From Nicotiana tabacum (lineage: Eukaryota > Streptophyta > Magnoliopsida > Solanales > Solanaceae): a stretch of DNA of 64,000 bases. The DNA lies in the NCBI RefSeq assembly GCF_000715075.1, contig NC_134082.1, positions 194,421,948 to 194,485,947 on the forward strand, given 5' to 3'. The notes under the pieces were generated by a model. The model made no database searches. It was not told the origin of the DNA and was given only the letters and a program-made list of their open reading frames with translations. A program made the translations under genes and the position numbers. Below are positions 37,121-49,982 of this stretch, in pieces (position 1 is the first letter of the stretch; each line of letters begins with the position of its first letter).

Positions 37121-40100
37121 TGTAAGCACGTAATTTTCACCCTATATGAGAATCACTCCCAAAAATTCAAAATAAAACAATTTTCCTTTGTGTACAATGT
37201 TTGTATTTTTGTGGTATTTTTGTATAATTATTTGTATTTTTGTCTGTGAATGTTTATTTGTTTAAATTAATAAAAATATAAAATATGTCGCATTTTCATT
37301 TAGTATTTATTTGAGTTTGTTTTACAAAATGAGAAAATCAGAAGAAAAAATAATAATAATGTACATTGCATTTTTAGCATTTAACGTCTAAATTGTGAGA
37401 TTTTATCGTTAATTGCTATTTAAATGTGTGATAATAGTTATTTGGAATTAATTAGTATTTTTATAGGTTAATTTAGTTTATAAGTTATTTTAGAATTTTA
37501 GTTTTATTAATTAGGAAGCAAAAGAAAAGAGAGCAAAAATACAAAGAAAAATCGTATTGGGCCACTTCTTCAATTTTAAACCACAAGCCCAAAAATGCCC
37601 CAACCTTCCCCTATGACCCGGTCCATTTCAAACCGGGTTGACCCAGTCCATAACCAAATACCCAATACCCCCCCTATCTTACATTTCACAAAACAAAACA
37701 AAAAAAAACCCTAAACCTAAAACACTACCCCATCCGCCACCCCCCCTCTTTTTCTTTCTTCTTCTTCAAGCTCCAAACAAGCCATCAATGGCTGCCCTAG
37801 CCAACCATGGCTGCTCACCTTCACACACGCGCACAACACCTCCATCGACCACCCTTCGCTAGACACATAGCAACACATACACACACACAGCCCTCATCGT
37901 CAACACCCCTCGAACCCCAGTCCGCCATCGCTGCTGGCCATTCTTCAACCTCCATTGCTGCTGCCCATGCTTCTTCTTCTTCAAGATCGTGGTTGATGTT
38001 GCTTCTTCTTCAAGATCCATGGTTGTTTCTTCAAGTTCACGTTGCTCGCTGCTTCTTCTTCTCCTTCGCGGACTGCTGCCCGTCGCACCCAGCCATGGCA
38101 GCGTCTCAGCTTCTCCCTGTTGGTCGCTGCTTCTTTTTCTCCAAGCTTCGCGGACTGCTGCCCATCGCACGTAACAACAGCGTCACTGTTTCTCCTCGCT
38201 GCCATGGCTGCGATCACAAACTCCAGCACGTTGCTTCTTCTCCGTCGAGTTGATGCTGCCATGGTCGCGTCACTGTTGGTCCCTGGTTCTTCTTCTCCTT
38301 CGTGGGCTGCTGCTGCTTCAGTTCACGTCATCGCCAAACACCCCTCCATCGAGCTTCGTCCATTGTTTAAGTTTCCGGGCAGATTCGAGTGATTTTGGTG
38401 CAATAATTATTTTCGGACAGATTTGTTTCCGTTCGAGTTCGTCGTCACTTCGAGCCGGTTAGTGGTTTGAATTTTATTTTGTCCGTATTTTTGTTTTGAT
38501 ATTCCCGGATCTAAAATCGATAAATGTTTGATTCTTGTTTTGTTCATGTGTTTTATTGGTTTAATTTTTAATTGAAATTTAATTAATTACTTTTCAGTTT
38601 GTTTCATATGTTTTTTTTTGTAAATAAAAATTGTTAGTTTAATTTTAATGTTGTTAGATTCAAATTGAAAATGTTAGTTTAATTTTAATATAAAAGAAAT
38701 TGTTAGTTTAATTTTAGTTTAAATTTGTAAAAAAAAAAGGAATTGTTAGTTTAATTTTAATATTGTTGGATTTAGTTTAATCGCTCGAATCATCCGTCTT
38801 TTGTTGATTAGTTTAGATTAAATTCGTGTTCATCTTTTGGTTGAAGTTCGTTCTTAATCTAGTGATTTAATGTGAATTTATATTTTAAATGCTTGATTTA
38901 ATTTGAATATTCATCTTGGTTGTAATGTTGTTGGATTTAGTTTAAAGATTAATTGGTTATTGAATTTAGAAATTCAAATCTACTTGTTGGTTGTGTTCAA
39001 TTTGTTAATATTGTTAAATCTGCAAATATATGTGTTGTTAAGAATATCGTTCAGTAAAAATAATTCCGATTGTTGATTTGTTGTTCATAGTTTAAGTTTA
39101 AATTCGTTAATTGAACTGGATTAAGGATTGGTTATAGCTGGTAATTTAATTTTAGGTTCTTAAATAATTTTGAAGTTGAACAGATTTTTGAATCGAGGCG
39201 TAATAGTAGTTTTAGGGGGTAAAACGGGAATTAACCAATTACAGATTATTTAATTATGGTGGGGACCAGATATAATGATAAAAGCAAAAAGGAAAAGGTG
39301 GATAATGATGTCTTCTTTTCAAAAAGAGGGAACATGGTGACCCACTTTGACTACTTTTCAAAAGGAGGGAACATGGGGGCCCATGTTGACTACTTTTATT
39401 AAAGTAAAAGTGTAGGTAATAATAAAAAGTTAAAGGGTGCACATAGTGGAAGAATATTGGGTTAATAAAGTAAAAAAAAAGGGAAAGAGGTAAAAGGGGT
39501 CTTGTTTTTGTATAAAAGGATGACTCATTTGACACTTAAAAAAGGGAGAATTTTGGGAGAGAAAAATTTCAGAACTAAAGAGGAGATAAGAACATACTTT
39601 TAATCTTGAGGAAGAGGATTCCTAAAAGATCCGAATACTATTTCCGTGTATTCCTGAGGGTGATCTCTGCCTCCGGTTTGCTTCCGGGATTTTCAATTGG
39701 CTTCTTGAGTTAACTGTTGGTCCTTTGTTATTGCTTTATTGAGGGGTTGCTGGAATTTCTGTTTGGTTTTCAAGTCTACTGCTGGGTTTTCTGACTGCTG
39801 GTTGTTTGTTGTTGATGCGCTGTTTCTACTGCTGCTGATCCTATTCTTCCTTTCCAGGTACACGACTGTAATACCTGATCCTATTCAAATACCAGGTACA
39901 CGACTGTAATACTAGCTATTGCAAGCTCAAAAATGTGAAAGCATGAATACATGAAGAATGGAACTTTGAAGTTTTAATTTTGCTTTTTCTTCGTTTCTTT
40001 TACTGATTGTATTTAGGCTATTTCATGTATTACTGTTTAATAATTGGAATAAGAGAAAAATAACATAAGTTGGTCTTTAGTGAATCAGCTTGGCAAAAAT

Positions 40101-41226
40101 GGGTTAATTCACTAGCTATGAAGGTTTTAATATGGTCAACAGTAGGTCAATCATGAATGGATAGTTAAATTTAGTTAAAGTCAAACAAGACTAGATAATG
40201 TTTAAGTTTAATAAACTTTCTAATAAGCTTTAGTAATTATGGTTAAATCTAGTTTTAAATGGTTGTGAATAATTAATTCCAATAGTTTTTTTTATATAAC
40301 AATGCGAGTTTCGATCTAGCTATATTTGATTTCTTTTGAATATTAGTTGTCGAATTTCTTATTTTATTTATGATTTCGAATTTCGAATTTTTTTTTTATT
40401 TAGTAAAATTCCTTTCCATTAATATTTGTCTTAATCTAGCAATTAGTATGTTACGTTTTCTTAATTTTTTGAAAGCTCCTAATTAATTAGGATTTTCTTT
40501 CTTTATTTTAGAAACTAATTTTAATAGAAAAATGTAGTCATTTGAGGATTGTTTTTTTAAAAAAAAAATAAATGAGATGAGTCTCGCCTAGTAAAACGTA
40601 TAGATTGCGGGGCCCTCATAAATGTATGTATTAATTACTTAGAAGTCGGGATCGGCCGCTTAGCGAAATTCACGGCTTTTTCCAAAAATAACCACGCGCT
40701 AGTCGTTTTAGGCACGCATTCTAATACTTTTACCTTCTTAAACTCGGGTGTGCATTTCATGCGACCCAAATTCAAATCCCAAAATATTGAATAAAATGTG
40801 TTCCGGATTGCGGGTGCATTTCATGTGACGCAATCCAAAGACATGTTTTAAACGATGTTCACATCCTTCAAAAAAACTTATAATAATAAAAGCGGCTAAA
40901 AGTTAAAATTTGCACATAAGTTCATAATTGTATAAAATCAGATATTTAAGCCAAATATGACAGTTGAGCGACCGTGCTAGAACCACGGAACTTGGGAATG
41001 CCTAACACCTTCTCCCAGGTTAACAGAATTCCTTATCTGGATTTCTGGTTCGCGGACTGTTAACAGAGTCATTCTTTTCCTCGATTCGGGATTAAACCGG
41101 TGACTTGGGACACCATAAATCTCCCAAGTGGCGACTTTGAATTAAATAAATAAATCCCGTTTCGATTGTCCATTAATTGGAAAAACTCCTTGTACCCTCG
41201 CGGTGCCGGAAAAAGGAGGTGTGACA
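37121..41226 (+). repeat. 3' LTR of element T (4.1 kb)
   Basis: TGTAAGCACG to GTGTGACA. Shares ends with the LTRs of F and R but is clearly diverged. It has an imperfect form of the palindrome (ACCGGGTTGACCCAGT, about 37633), an AAACCCTAAA leader-like stretch (37700-37790), a Ser/His/Cys-rich open frame (37807-38253, judged chance) and a TATA-like site at 39511-39518. From 40560 to 41226 it matches the inner part of element R's LTR. Confidence 0.8.
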
Positions 41227-42411
41227 GCCACATGGATTCCATAGGCAGGGGAGTCCAAAGTATGCAAGTTACTGAAATCACTATATGGATTGAAGCAGGC
41301 ATCAAGACAATGAAATATCAAGTTGTCTAATGCATTGCTCAATGTTGGATACTCTCAAAGTGCCTATGATCATTCCTTGTTCACAAAAAGGGGAGATGAC
41401 TGACACATAGTGATAATTTTTGTGTATGTTGATGATATACTAATCACATGAAGCAACAGTGATCTGGTAAACGAGGCAAAGGGTACCTTGCATAAGAATT
41501 TCAAAAGGAAAAACCTAGGTGAACTCAGATATTTCCTAGGAATAGAGATGATGAGGTCTGACAAGGGAATACTGCTTAACCAAAGGAAATATGCTCTTGA
41601 ACTTATTTCAGAAGCTGGTCTAAGTGGAGCAAAGCCAGCAAGTTCACCTCTAGAACAAAACTTAAAGCTGACTACAATAGACTATGACAGACATATGCAG
41701 CAGACATGAGATGATGAACTGGAGGATATTGGAAGCTATCAGATGTTGATTGGGAAGCTGATTTACTTAACAATAACTAGACCAAATATTTGTTTTGTTG
41801 TGCAGTTATTGAGTCAATCCATGCAACATCCAAAACAATCTCACTTAGATACTACTATGAGGATTGTAAGGTACGTAAAGAAATTACTTGGGATGAGAGT
41901 TTTTCTCAAGAAAGGGAGAGTCACACAAATAACTGCATACTGCGATTCTGATTGGGCAGCATGTCCAAATACATGCTTTGGTATATAATTAAACTAGGAG
42001 AGTCTTTGGTATCTTGGAAATCAAAAAAGCAGCAAACAGTTAGCAGAATTTCTGCAGAAGCAGAATACAGAAGTATGGCTGCTGCTACTACTGAGATAGT
42101 CTGGTTAGTTGGGTTGATGAAAGAATTGAACATAGAGGTAGAAGAACTTGTGAAGTTTGTCTGTGATAGCAAGGCAGCTGTACAGATAGCAGCAAATCCT
42201 ATCTACCACGAAAGGACTAAACATATTGATATTGATTAACATTTTGTAAGGGAGAAGATAAAGGGAGGTTTGATAGCAGCTGAGTATGTTTCCATCAAAG
42301 ATTAGATTGCAGATGTAATGACTAAGGCTTCAGGTGTGGCACAACATCATCTTTTGGTGTCCAAGCTAGGAGTGTTAGATGTATTCCACCCTCCAGCTTG
42401 AGGGGGAGTAT
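41227..42411 (+). pseudogene. Ty1/copia pol 3' remnant (RT and RNase H)
   Basis: Directly after element T's LTR the frame reads LKSLYGLKQAS-like sequence, then LYVDDILIT-type RT catalytic motif (about 41420-41450), FLGIEMMRS, and RNase H with YCDSDWAACPN (41938-41970) and SAEAEYRSMAAATTEIVWL (42053-42105). At least five nonsense changes (near 41400, 41450, 41707, 42237 and 42303) and a small deletion near 41970 break it. It is the 3' part only; element T's LTR replaces or interrupts the 5' part. Confidence 0.85.
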
Positions 42412-42671
42412 TGAGATTAGAAGAGTAGTATGGACCAAAATGTAATTGTATAAACTTTAGGGAGTTAAAGTTTTTAGTTAGTTAAGAGGTGCACATGCGT
42501 CGGTTATAACAATGCACCTCCTCAAAATCTCTCTATTATTCTTTCATTCTAACGAACCCAGAAAGAAGTGAAATTCCTCTCCTCCTTCTCTCTAGTTTCT
42601 CTCTCTAGTTCATAAGCTTACATTGATCATTGCGTGTATTAGATTTAGATCAAATTCACAGTAATTCAACA
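42412..42671 (+). repeat. Probable copia 3' LTR (about 260 bp)
   Basis: Follows a polypurine tract (GAGGGGGAGTAT, 42400-42411). Starts TGAGATTAGAAG and could end AATTCAACA at 42671. The matching 5' LTR is not in the window, so the right boundary is a guess. The tail is CT-rich (42570-42610), resembling a leader. Confidence 0.55.
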
Positions 42672-43185
42672 TTCTAACGGGGGCACAAAACCGTAGATAG
42701 TACGACAGGAAGGAATATTCACTAGAATATTCTCTAGGGAATCTAAATCCTAAAACTAGCTGTTACTGCACTTCGAGGACGAACACTCGTCCTCATCCTT
42801 ATTTTCCATTAAGCCACCTCGACCTCGGCAACAATCTATCTTCTTCTCATGACCCCGACCTTTCGGGGAGGGGTTGACACGTCACAATATCAACACATTA
42901 TCGCCTTCAAAGACCTTATCGTCGTTGACCGGGTCAAATGCATGATATGTAGTTTTTCGCCATACAATATGCAACATGAGTACTTTATATGTAGTATTTC
43001 ATTTTTTTTTTCAAATGGGGTTGTTGGACTTTAGTACCTTAAATAAAAAACGTGATCGATAGCTTTTAGTGGCCAACAACCCCAAAAGTGATCATGAAAG
43101 CCACTAGCACAGGGAATATCTGTCTATATACCTAGGACCGCAGATATCTATTATTTTGACACTATTTAGGAAAAAGTTGATGCTA
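42672..43185. other. No gene recognised
   Basis: Contains a CTAGAATATTCTCTAG palindrome-like stretch near 42720 and a 61-codon open frame (42849-43034) without recognised domain. Nothing else is supported. Confidence 0.5.
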
Positions 43186-43194
43186 GGTGCTAAC

Positions 43195-43380
43195 GGAGGC
43201 GGATTCAGAATTTAATGTTTATGGGTTCTTGCAACGATTTTGAGTAAATTTTTAATAGTAATTGAGTTCATATTTAAATATTTGTAGATATTTAATGAAT
43301 TTTTAGAACACATTTATACTGTTTGAACAAAAGCTACCGGGTTCACGGGAACCCATATATGACATGCTAGATCCGCCCTG
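43195..43380. mobile_element. 186-bp MITE with perfect 9-bp target-site duplication
   Basis: GGTGCTAAC occurs at 43186-43194 and again at 43381-43389. The element ends are inverted and share GGCGGAT (GGAGGCGGATTCAG at the left; CAGGGCGGATCTAG at the right on the minus strand), and further in TATGGGTTC appears on both arms. A 9-bp duplication is typical of Mutator-type elements. No coding capacity. Confidence 0.8.
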
Positions 43381-43389
43381 GGTGCTAAC

Positions 43390-45858
43390 CCCGGAAATTA
43401 TTTTTATGCTACCAGATTAAATTGAAAGACAATAATATATAAATACGATATACTCCAATAAATATGAACACAAGATAATCATTTTGTATAAATGATTTTT
43501 GACAAGCATCCCCGCAACAGGTCATGTAAAGCAAAATCATCTTACATAGGACGGAGCAAAATAATTTTTTTCTATAATTCGTACTAGTGGATCATTATCA
43601 CATTGGGGAATGGCTCTTGTACACCCATATTATTTATTCATACAGCAATATTAATTATATCTCAGTTCTAGATAATTAGTTGAAATTAAGTGTATAAATC
43701 TTTACTTTTTTATTTTAATTCAACTCATGTATCCAAAATGAAAAGGTTTATTTCATGATTAATAAACTAGCAACTAAGTGTTTTCCATAAACTCGTGAGA
43801 GAAGATGCACGCCTAAATGGGACTTCAACTGGTCCTGACACATATTTATTTTCCTACCCACACATTAGCCACTAGCAACTAAGTGTTTCATTATATATAG
43901 AAAAGAAATTACTACTTCATAGATAATGCGCACCATCGGTCCAAAATGAAAGTGAAAAAACTTTAGCTCAATGCATTAGCCCATCAATTACAACAATCAT
44001 TTCATTTTCCTTCTTTTTTCTTTGGATATTACTGGAGTAGATTTTTCTTCTCAGTTGTACACATATCTTCAAAAGCATAAATAAATCTTTTAAGTATTTT
44101 TTGGCATTTTTCTAATACAAAATATATTATTTGTAGATTTTTAGTTATAAAAATATGTGATGTGCATAAGTTCATGGAACATACGGCTATCCTTAAGATA
44201 ATATATATAGCTATTATATGTTGTACATTAAAGTTATAAAATATTTACTTAAATATTTAGAATTATTATTAGTAATAATCGTAGAAAAGATGAATGTTAT
44301 AAAGAGGTAATTTTACAAAGAGCGTACCGTCATAAAGATGGTTATTACTGTTATAGTCAGAATGTTGTTACAGAGAGGTAAAATATAACATAAAAATTCG
44401 ATTCTGAAAAAACTAGACTTTTATAGTGAATGACTTTTATATAGGGATGCTATTATAGAGAGGTGTGATTGTAGAACTTGATGATAAATTAGGATGGGAA
44501 AGTTAGTCAAATTATAGTTATTTGCATTAATGGTAAACCGATTAGGAAGTAGTAGGTATACCATAGAATAAGTTAAAATGTATTTAAGCTGATCCGAAAA
44601 TCACAATTACATTATTAAAAAATTAAAACAACTGCTACTAAGAAATTAAAATAAGGGAGACAATTATAATACTGCAAACTACTACCAAGGAGATAAATGG
44701 TATGAATCCAAACTTGGAGAGAGAGATATTTGAGATTATCCCTGAACGATATTTTATCATGTTTCTCTTCTAACACCCCAATTTCGGAGAAATCAAAGTT
44801 ATCGAAGTAATTGCATGTGCATATTATACTACTCCAGATATATATAACTGATGTGACAAAAAAACATGCTTTTCCAACCAGAGAATATATTTGCTTATAA
44901 CAATGGGCATTGGGACTCTGGTCCTTATATTCAAAAACACTAAAATATCCAAAGTTAAAGTTACATATATAAGGAAAGAACCCTCGTGGATATTACTTTT
45001 CCAACCAAAGAATAATTGCTTAAACAATGCTACAGTGTGAATGATGGTTTGGTCACACTGACCATGATTCTTCATTTCTATATGCTTCAAATGACTCTCT
45101 AATTCTTTATGAGCCAATCAGATCCAATTTAATATCTTATCTTAGAGCTATAATTATAAATATAGTCTTATATCGCTTGCTGATATCATTACACCGATAC
45201 TTTATCATAATCCAAGTGCTTATGATAGGAACAGTTTCTGCAGTAGACTGCATAATTGCTAGTACATATTGAGGGTTCAAATTTTATATAGTAACAGTAT
45301 CATAATCATAAAAGTATATTTACAAAATTAAGTCACTTGTAAGGTATACATACGTAAAATCTCTATGAATAATTATCTCGATTTGTAACCTGATAAAAAT
45401 AATATTAACATGTTATATGTTAAATCACACTTATAATATATTAAAAGTATATATCGCTTACATTAAAAATTCACTTATACTAGCAAGTAGCAATGCACAT
45501 CCGGTCAAAATGGAGTACTAGACGTCCATTTATAGACTAACCGTACGTACATGCTTTGTCATGAAAAGAAAAAGATCGACAAAGAAAAATATCAAAAGAA
45601 ACCAATCAATGCACTCATTTAAGGACTGACTTTAGCGTTAGGAAAATAGATTGCCCGTATTTCACACTCACATGTGTCATACATTTATAATAACAAAAAC
45701 CTGAACCTTGCCGCACCACCTAAAAGTAAACTAAAGTAACTTTATTAAATTAAATAATTATAAAAAATATTAAATTGTGCTTTAATTTAAGTACTTTTCC
45801 TTACAAGCTGTATGCTAAAAAGATAAGGAGGGAGTGGCCATTATTCTTGGTTTTTAGT
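43390..45858. other. AT-rich intergenic region upstream of the pectinesterase gene
   Basis: No gene recognised. Observed: an 18-bp direct repeat ACTAGCAACTAAGTGTTT at about 43766 and 43873; a stretch rich in TTATAGAGAGGT-like words (44290-44480) resembling plant MITE remnants; and a partial duplication CTTTTCCAACCA(G/A)AGAATA at about 44869 and 44996. The 97-codon minus-strand frame at 44824-45117 has no recognised domain. Confidence 0.5.
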
Positions 45859-45867
45859 CTATATAAG
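45859..45867 (+). promoter_or_regulatory. TATA box of the pectinesterase gene
   Basis: TCTATATAAG lies about 65 bp before the start codon at 45929. A start site near 45890 and a short leader (CACTACACACTTGTACTAAGCC) would fit a plant promoter. Confidence 0.65.
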
Positions 45868-45928
45868 AACACCGGCAATGAGAAGATCCATAGAACAACT
45901 GAAGCTCACTACACACTTGTACTAAGCC

Positions 45929-48265
45929 ATGGCTACTAATTCCTCTCAACCATTGTTAGACACTCCCAAAACAAAATCCTCCTCTTCTAAAGCTCTCTAT
46001 ATTCTTCTGTCCTTAGCTGCTATTGTGGGCTCAGTTGGATTAGTTTCAATCTGGGCCATCAATGGCAGCAGCTCATCAATTTCCTTGACAGCCCATGTTT
46101 GTGATCAGGCCCATGATCAGCCATCTTGCTTGGCCACGGTGTCTGAGGTTGCACCTGCTGGTTTGATGGATACCACGACAGTGGATTTGTTACAGATGGT
46201 TTTGCATAAATCATCGTTAAAAATCCATGAGACGATCGATTTAGTGAGCAATGTGAACGGTCGGATTAATAATGACAACGAGCAAGCAGCTCTAGCAGAT
46301 TGTCTAGAGTTAATGAATTTGTCAAGGGACAGATTAATGGACTCCATGATGGCACTGGGGAACCTATCGGCCCAAGCCCATTTTGACGTCCATACATGGC
46401 TAAGTAGCATTCTGACCAACCATGCTACATGCATGGATGGGCTAAACGGTCAGGCCCAGTCCATTATGAAGCCCATGTTGAAGGATTTGATAGTAAGAGC
46501 AAAGACTTCCTTAGCCTTGATGGTTAAAATGACACCATCTAATACCATGGATCTTCCATCAGTTACTGATGGATTACCCTCATGGGTTACTTCTAATGAT
46601 AGAAGGCTTTTGCAACTATCTGCAAATGCCATAAAAGCCAATGTAATAGTGGCCAAAGATGGTAGTGGAAAATATAAGACTGTAAAGGAAGCAGTTGCAT
46701 CAGCTCCAGATAATAGCAAGACTCGTTATGTTATATATGTGAAAAAAGGAATATACAAAGAGAATGTTGAGATTGGGAAAAAGAAGAAAAATGTGATGCT
46801 TGTTGGTGATGGTATGGATACTACTATTATCACTGGCAACTTGAATGTTGTCGATGGTGCAACAACCTTCAACTCTGCAACCGTTGGTAAAAAAATCTCC
46901 TTTCTCACTACTGTTTTGGCTTAATTATCTTTTGAAATAATCCATATATGTTACTTTTTATTTTTTGAGATGAACTTTGATTAATATTTTAATATATTTA
47001 TTCATCATATCAAAATATTTAAATTTTCAATAGCTTAGAAGATTAGTGAAATTAATTTTTGAAAAGCGAAAAGTAACACTTATTTTGGGACTGAATATCA
47101 ATTTCAGTTTAGCTTTTGAAAAATGAAAGCTTTGTAGCCTGACAAAGAAGTTTAGAATTCAAGAGCCTTACGGACACTTTTGGTAAATGTTTCCTAAGAA
47201 AAAGGTTTATGCAGAAAAAACCTGTTTGAGAAGTTGGAATCTTTAATTTGTGGGTGAAAAAAGAATTTTGAAAAAAGTCCTAAAATTGTTTGCGGGATAA
47301 CAGTTTTCTTACGATATATTTTTGGTACAATAGTGTTTCCAAGGACAGATGCCGTGTATCAATTGGGGCTTGAACAACTTGTTGGTGGTGATAACATATG
47401 CAACCTTTAATCTTAAAATGTCACCAGGGGCCTTAGGCCGAAGCTAAGAGATCTAAATGCCACATTCATCTAATGAGAACCTAAGTTATTTTAATGCAGC
47501 TAATGAAAGTTTTCTTTCTCAATTGGGGCTTGACTTTTAAATGGTTAGCTAATTCTTTTTCTTTTTTTAAATACAGCTGCTGTTGGGGATGGATTCATAG
47601 CCCAAGATCTGCGGTTTCAAAACACAGCAGGAGCAGCAAAACACCAAGCAGTAGCACTTCGTGTTGGAGCAGATCAATCAGTCATCAATCGTTGCAAAAT
47701 AGATGCATTCCAAGATACCCTCTATGCCCACAGCCTCCGCCAATTCTACAGAGATTGTTACATCGCTGGCACTGTTGATTTCATCTTTGGTAATGCAGCA
47801 GTCGTGTTCCAAAACTCAAAAATCGCAGCACGAAAGCCCGGGCCTGGACAAAAGAACATGGTTACAGCCCAAGGTCGTGAAGATCCAAACCAAAATACAG
47901 GAACTTCAATCCAAAATTGTGATATTATTGCTACCTCAGACCTTGCACCAGTGAAAGGGTCCGTTAAGACATATTTGGGCCGTCCATGGAAAGCGTACTC
48001 ACGAACTGTATTTATGCAGTCCAATATTGGAGACCATATTGACCCAGAGGGTTGGTCAGTATGGCAAGGTGATTTTGCCTTGAAAACTTTATATTATGGT
48101 GAGTATATGAACAAAGGACCTGGAGCTGGAACTAGTAAGAGAGTGAAGTGGCCTGGTTATCATATTTTAAATGCAGCAGAGGCGAGGAAATTCACAGTGG
48201 GTCAGCTGATTCAAGGAGGAGCATGGTTGAAATCCACTGGTGTGGCTTACACTGAGGGGTTGTGA
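45929..48265 (+). CDS. Pectin methylesterase with N-terminal inhibitor domain (type I / group 2)
   Basis: Two exons, 45929-46886 and 47577-48265, joined across a 690-bp GT-AG intron in phase 1, give 548 residues. The enzyme removes methyl esters from homogalacturonan in the cell wall. Residues 1-20 are cytosolic-like, 22-43 form a membrane or signal anchor, and about 50-205 form a PMEI-like pro-domain with Cys 58, 67, 125 and 168. RRLL at 225-228 is the known subtilase processing site. The catalytic domain follows, with Q343, Q365, D366 (QDTLY), D387 ([10 protein letters not shown]) and R454 (LGRPWK). All key residues and the C-terminal end (GVAYTEGL) are present, so the gene looks functional. 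The split point, within ATV|AAVGDG, is the common PME intron position. The last 33 nt of the open frame after 46886 are intron. Confidence 0.95.
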
Positions 48266-48354
48266 GAAACTTTGTTAATCTAACCATGTTCAAGTGTTGC
48301 TAGTTTCTGAGCCGTAGTATGTTGGTTGTAATGTTTCTGCTGTTGTTTTGGTTC

Positions 48355-48360
48355 AATAAA
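48355..48360 (+). terminator. Poly(A) signal of the pectinesterase gene
   Basis: AATAAA about 90 nt after the stop codon, in a T/G-rich 3' UTR (GTTGTTTTGGTTC). Confidence 0.6.
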
Positions 48361-48379
48361 GTATGGGTGCATAATTTGG

Positions 48380-48930
48380 TAAATATGGAATCACCAAATT
48401 TTTTGGTATTTGGTATTCGACATTTTGGTATTCAGTATGGTATTTGGTTTAAATTTTAAAAAAAAAATTGGTATTTAATATTTTAAAATGAAATACCGAA
48501 ATATATATTATATTACACAATATACATATTATTAATTATAACATAATATAAAAAATCTAAAATTTTACTTTCTTTTATTTTCTAAGTTCATCAATTAACT
48601 CTAAGCAAGTAACAAAACATTTCTAATGATCAAACTTATTTCTTTATGTACACTCTGGGTTGATATTTGCTGGTTTTGGACAAAACTTTTGACAACAAAT
48701 ATTTTTAGTTTTGTACTTTCGAGTACTTTAATTAAGAATATTACAGTCTATGACTCTATGCACTAGTTAGTATTCAAATCGAGTAAACCGAAGTTACCGA
48801 ATTGAATAAATCGAAACCAAAAGGAGAAAAAACGAACCATGCCGAATTTAATTAGATGCGGTATTGGTATAGCATTTTAAGAAACCGAATACCGAACCGA
48901 AATGTATACGTACCGTACCGACCAACTACA
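48380..48930. mobile_element. hAT-type MITE-like inverted repeat remnant
   Basis: The left arm repeats GGTATTTGGTATTCG words (48395-48450) and the right arm carries their complement (ACCGAATACCGAACCGAAAT, about 48880-48905). The same GGTTCGGTATT words form the end of the hAT element at 61816. Exact ends and target duplication were not found. It lies just after the pectinesterase poly(A) signal. Confidence 0.5.
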
Positions 48931-49413
48931 ATAAAGTAAACGGCTATCACTAATCATGATATATTTATTGAGAAATATGGCTTAGTTTATATAATGATGC
49001 AAAAAGAGTTGGAACATAAAAAAAAACAATTAAGGGCCAAAAGATCATAAATTGATACTCAACTGCAAATTCTTTATCCAATATATGCATCTGTGATCCA
49101 CTACTTTTTCTTTCTTTTTAAAAAAAAGGGTCAATCAAATTATAGTAGTCTTGTAGGAAATGACTCCATGCTTTAATTTTGCCCAGAATATGAAGGTAAA
49201 AGACAAACTTGAAGTGGTTGCAAATAGAATAAATGACATCTGATATTACAAAAGCGATAAGCAAATCAACAATGTGATGCTCCAATTCCATTGTTAAGGA
49301 AGCACCACATCAATTCAAATGACAGCAAACGATTTTCTCTCTTCAACATTTCCTTCACATTAACACTGGTTTTCTTTTATCTTGATTAACATTTTATCCA
49401 TACAAACGCTGAA

Positions 49414-49982
49414 CTAGCCATAGTTGAGGCGAAATATGTCATTCTGCACAAAGAAACTTCCTTCCATAGTTGGGATCAAGTGAAACATCTGCAGAAAATG
49501 CATTGCAAACAAGATATTTAGCCTTTTTTTATTCCAGTAGTTCATTGCTCGGTTCAGATAGAGTGAAAACCAAATGTTTCAAATACGTAGGACTTTGTTT
49601 GCACACGCAACAAATATAGAATCATACACTTAGATAACATATATGGAGGAAAGAGAGAAAGAGAGACCTGGCTGAACCTCAGGGGATAGTCCTCTCCAAG
49701 AAGTTGAATGCTACCACTGACAAAGACTATGATCCCTCCGGAAAAGGACGAAGGTTGAGAATCAATGGTGCTAATCGCATGCCTGCATTGTCCAAAGGGC
49801 AATGCATTAAGCTTAGCAGATATATCTTCACTTCCCTGCAACTTTTGGCCCTCAAATGAGAGCATTGAACTTGGTTGATACAGAGTACCAATCGACGATC
49901 GATCATTGTCAAAGAGATTGTAGTAGTGATCCACAAATGCTCTTCCTACCATTTCTGATTGTTCTTCCATTTCTTCTTTCAA
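49414..49982 (-). CDS. NTF2: Nuclear transport factor 2 (NTF2) family protein
   Basis: Exon 1 is 49982-49668 and exon 2 is 49488-49414 on the minus strand, joined across a 179-bp GT-AG intron in phase 0, giving 129 residues. NTF2 carries RanGDP into the nucleus through FG-nucleoporins. Seen: AFVDHYYNLFDNDR, LYQPSSMLSFEGQKLQG, PFGQCRHAISTIDSQPS, VFVSGSIQLLGEDYPLRFSQ, and in exon 2 MFHLIPTMEGSFFVQNDIFR ending LNYG. Length matches plant NTF2 proteins (about 125 aa). Reading past 49668 on the same frame gives intron translation, not protein. Starting at the first Met gives MKEEMEEQ; the Met four codons on would give 125 residues and is also possible. Confidence 0.92.

Larger units (their letters stand above)
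30731..41226 (+). mobile_element. Element T: Tat/Ogre-type Ty3 element, 5'-truncated in the window
   Basis: Begins inside the reverse transcriptase next to element R's LTR and continues through RNase H, a second RNase H, integrase, a 3' UTR with tandem array, a polypurine tract and a 3' LTR (37121-41226). Its own 5' LTR, gag and protease should lie beyond element R, left of the window. It is the oldest of the three elements by nesting and by the number of pol lesions. Confidence 0.8.

Noticed and set aside
44824..45117. 97-codon minus-strand frame upstream of the pectinesterase
   Set aside because: No recognised domain, AT-rich, and it includes a partially duplicated stretch; no support as a gene.
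46887..46924. Pectinesterase ending at the stop codon at 46922-46924
   Set aside because: The frame runs into a GT-AG intron; splicing 46886 to 47577 restores the full catalytic domain with all active-site residues.
49554..49667. NTF2 C-terminus read straight through to 49554
   Set aside because: A GT donor follows FSQ at 49668, and the conserved C-terminus is found as a separate exon at 49488-49414.
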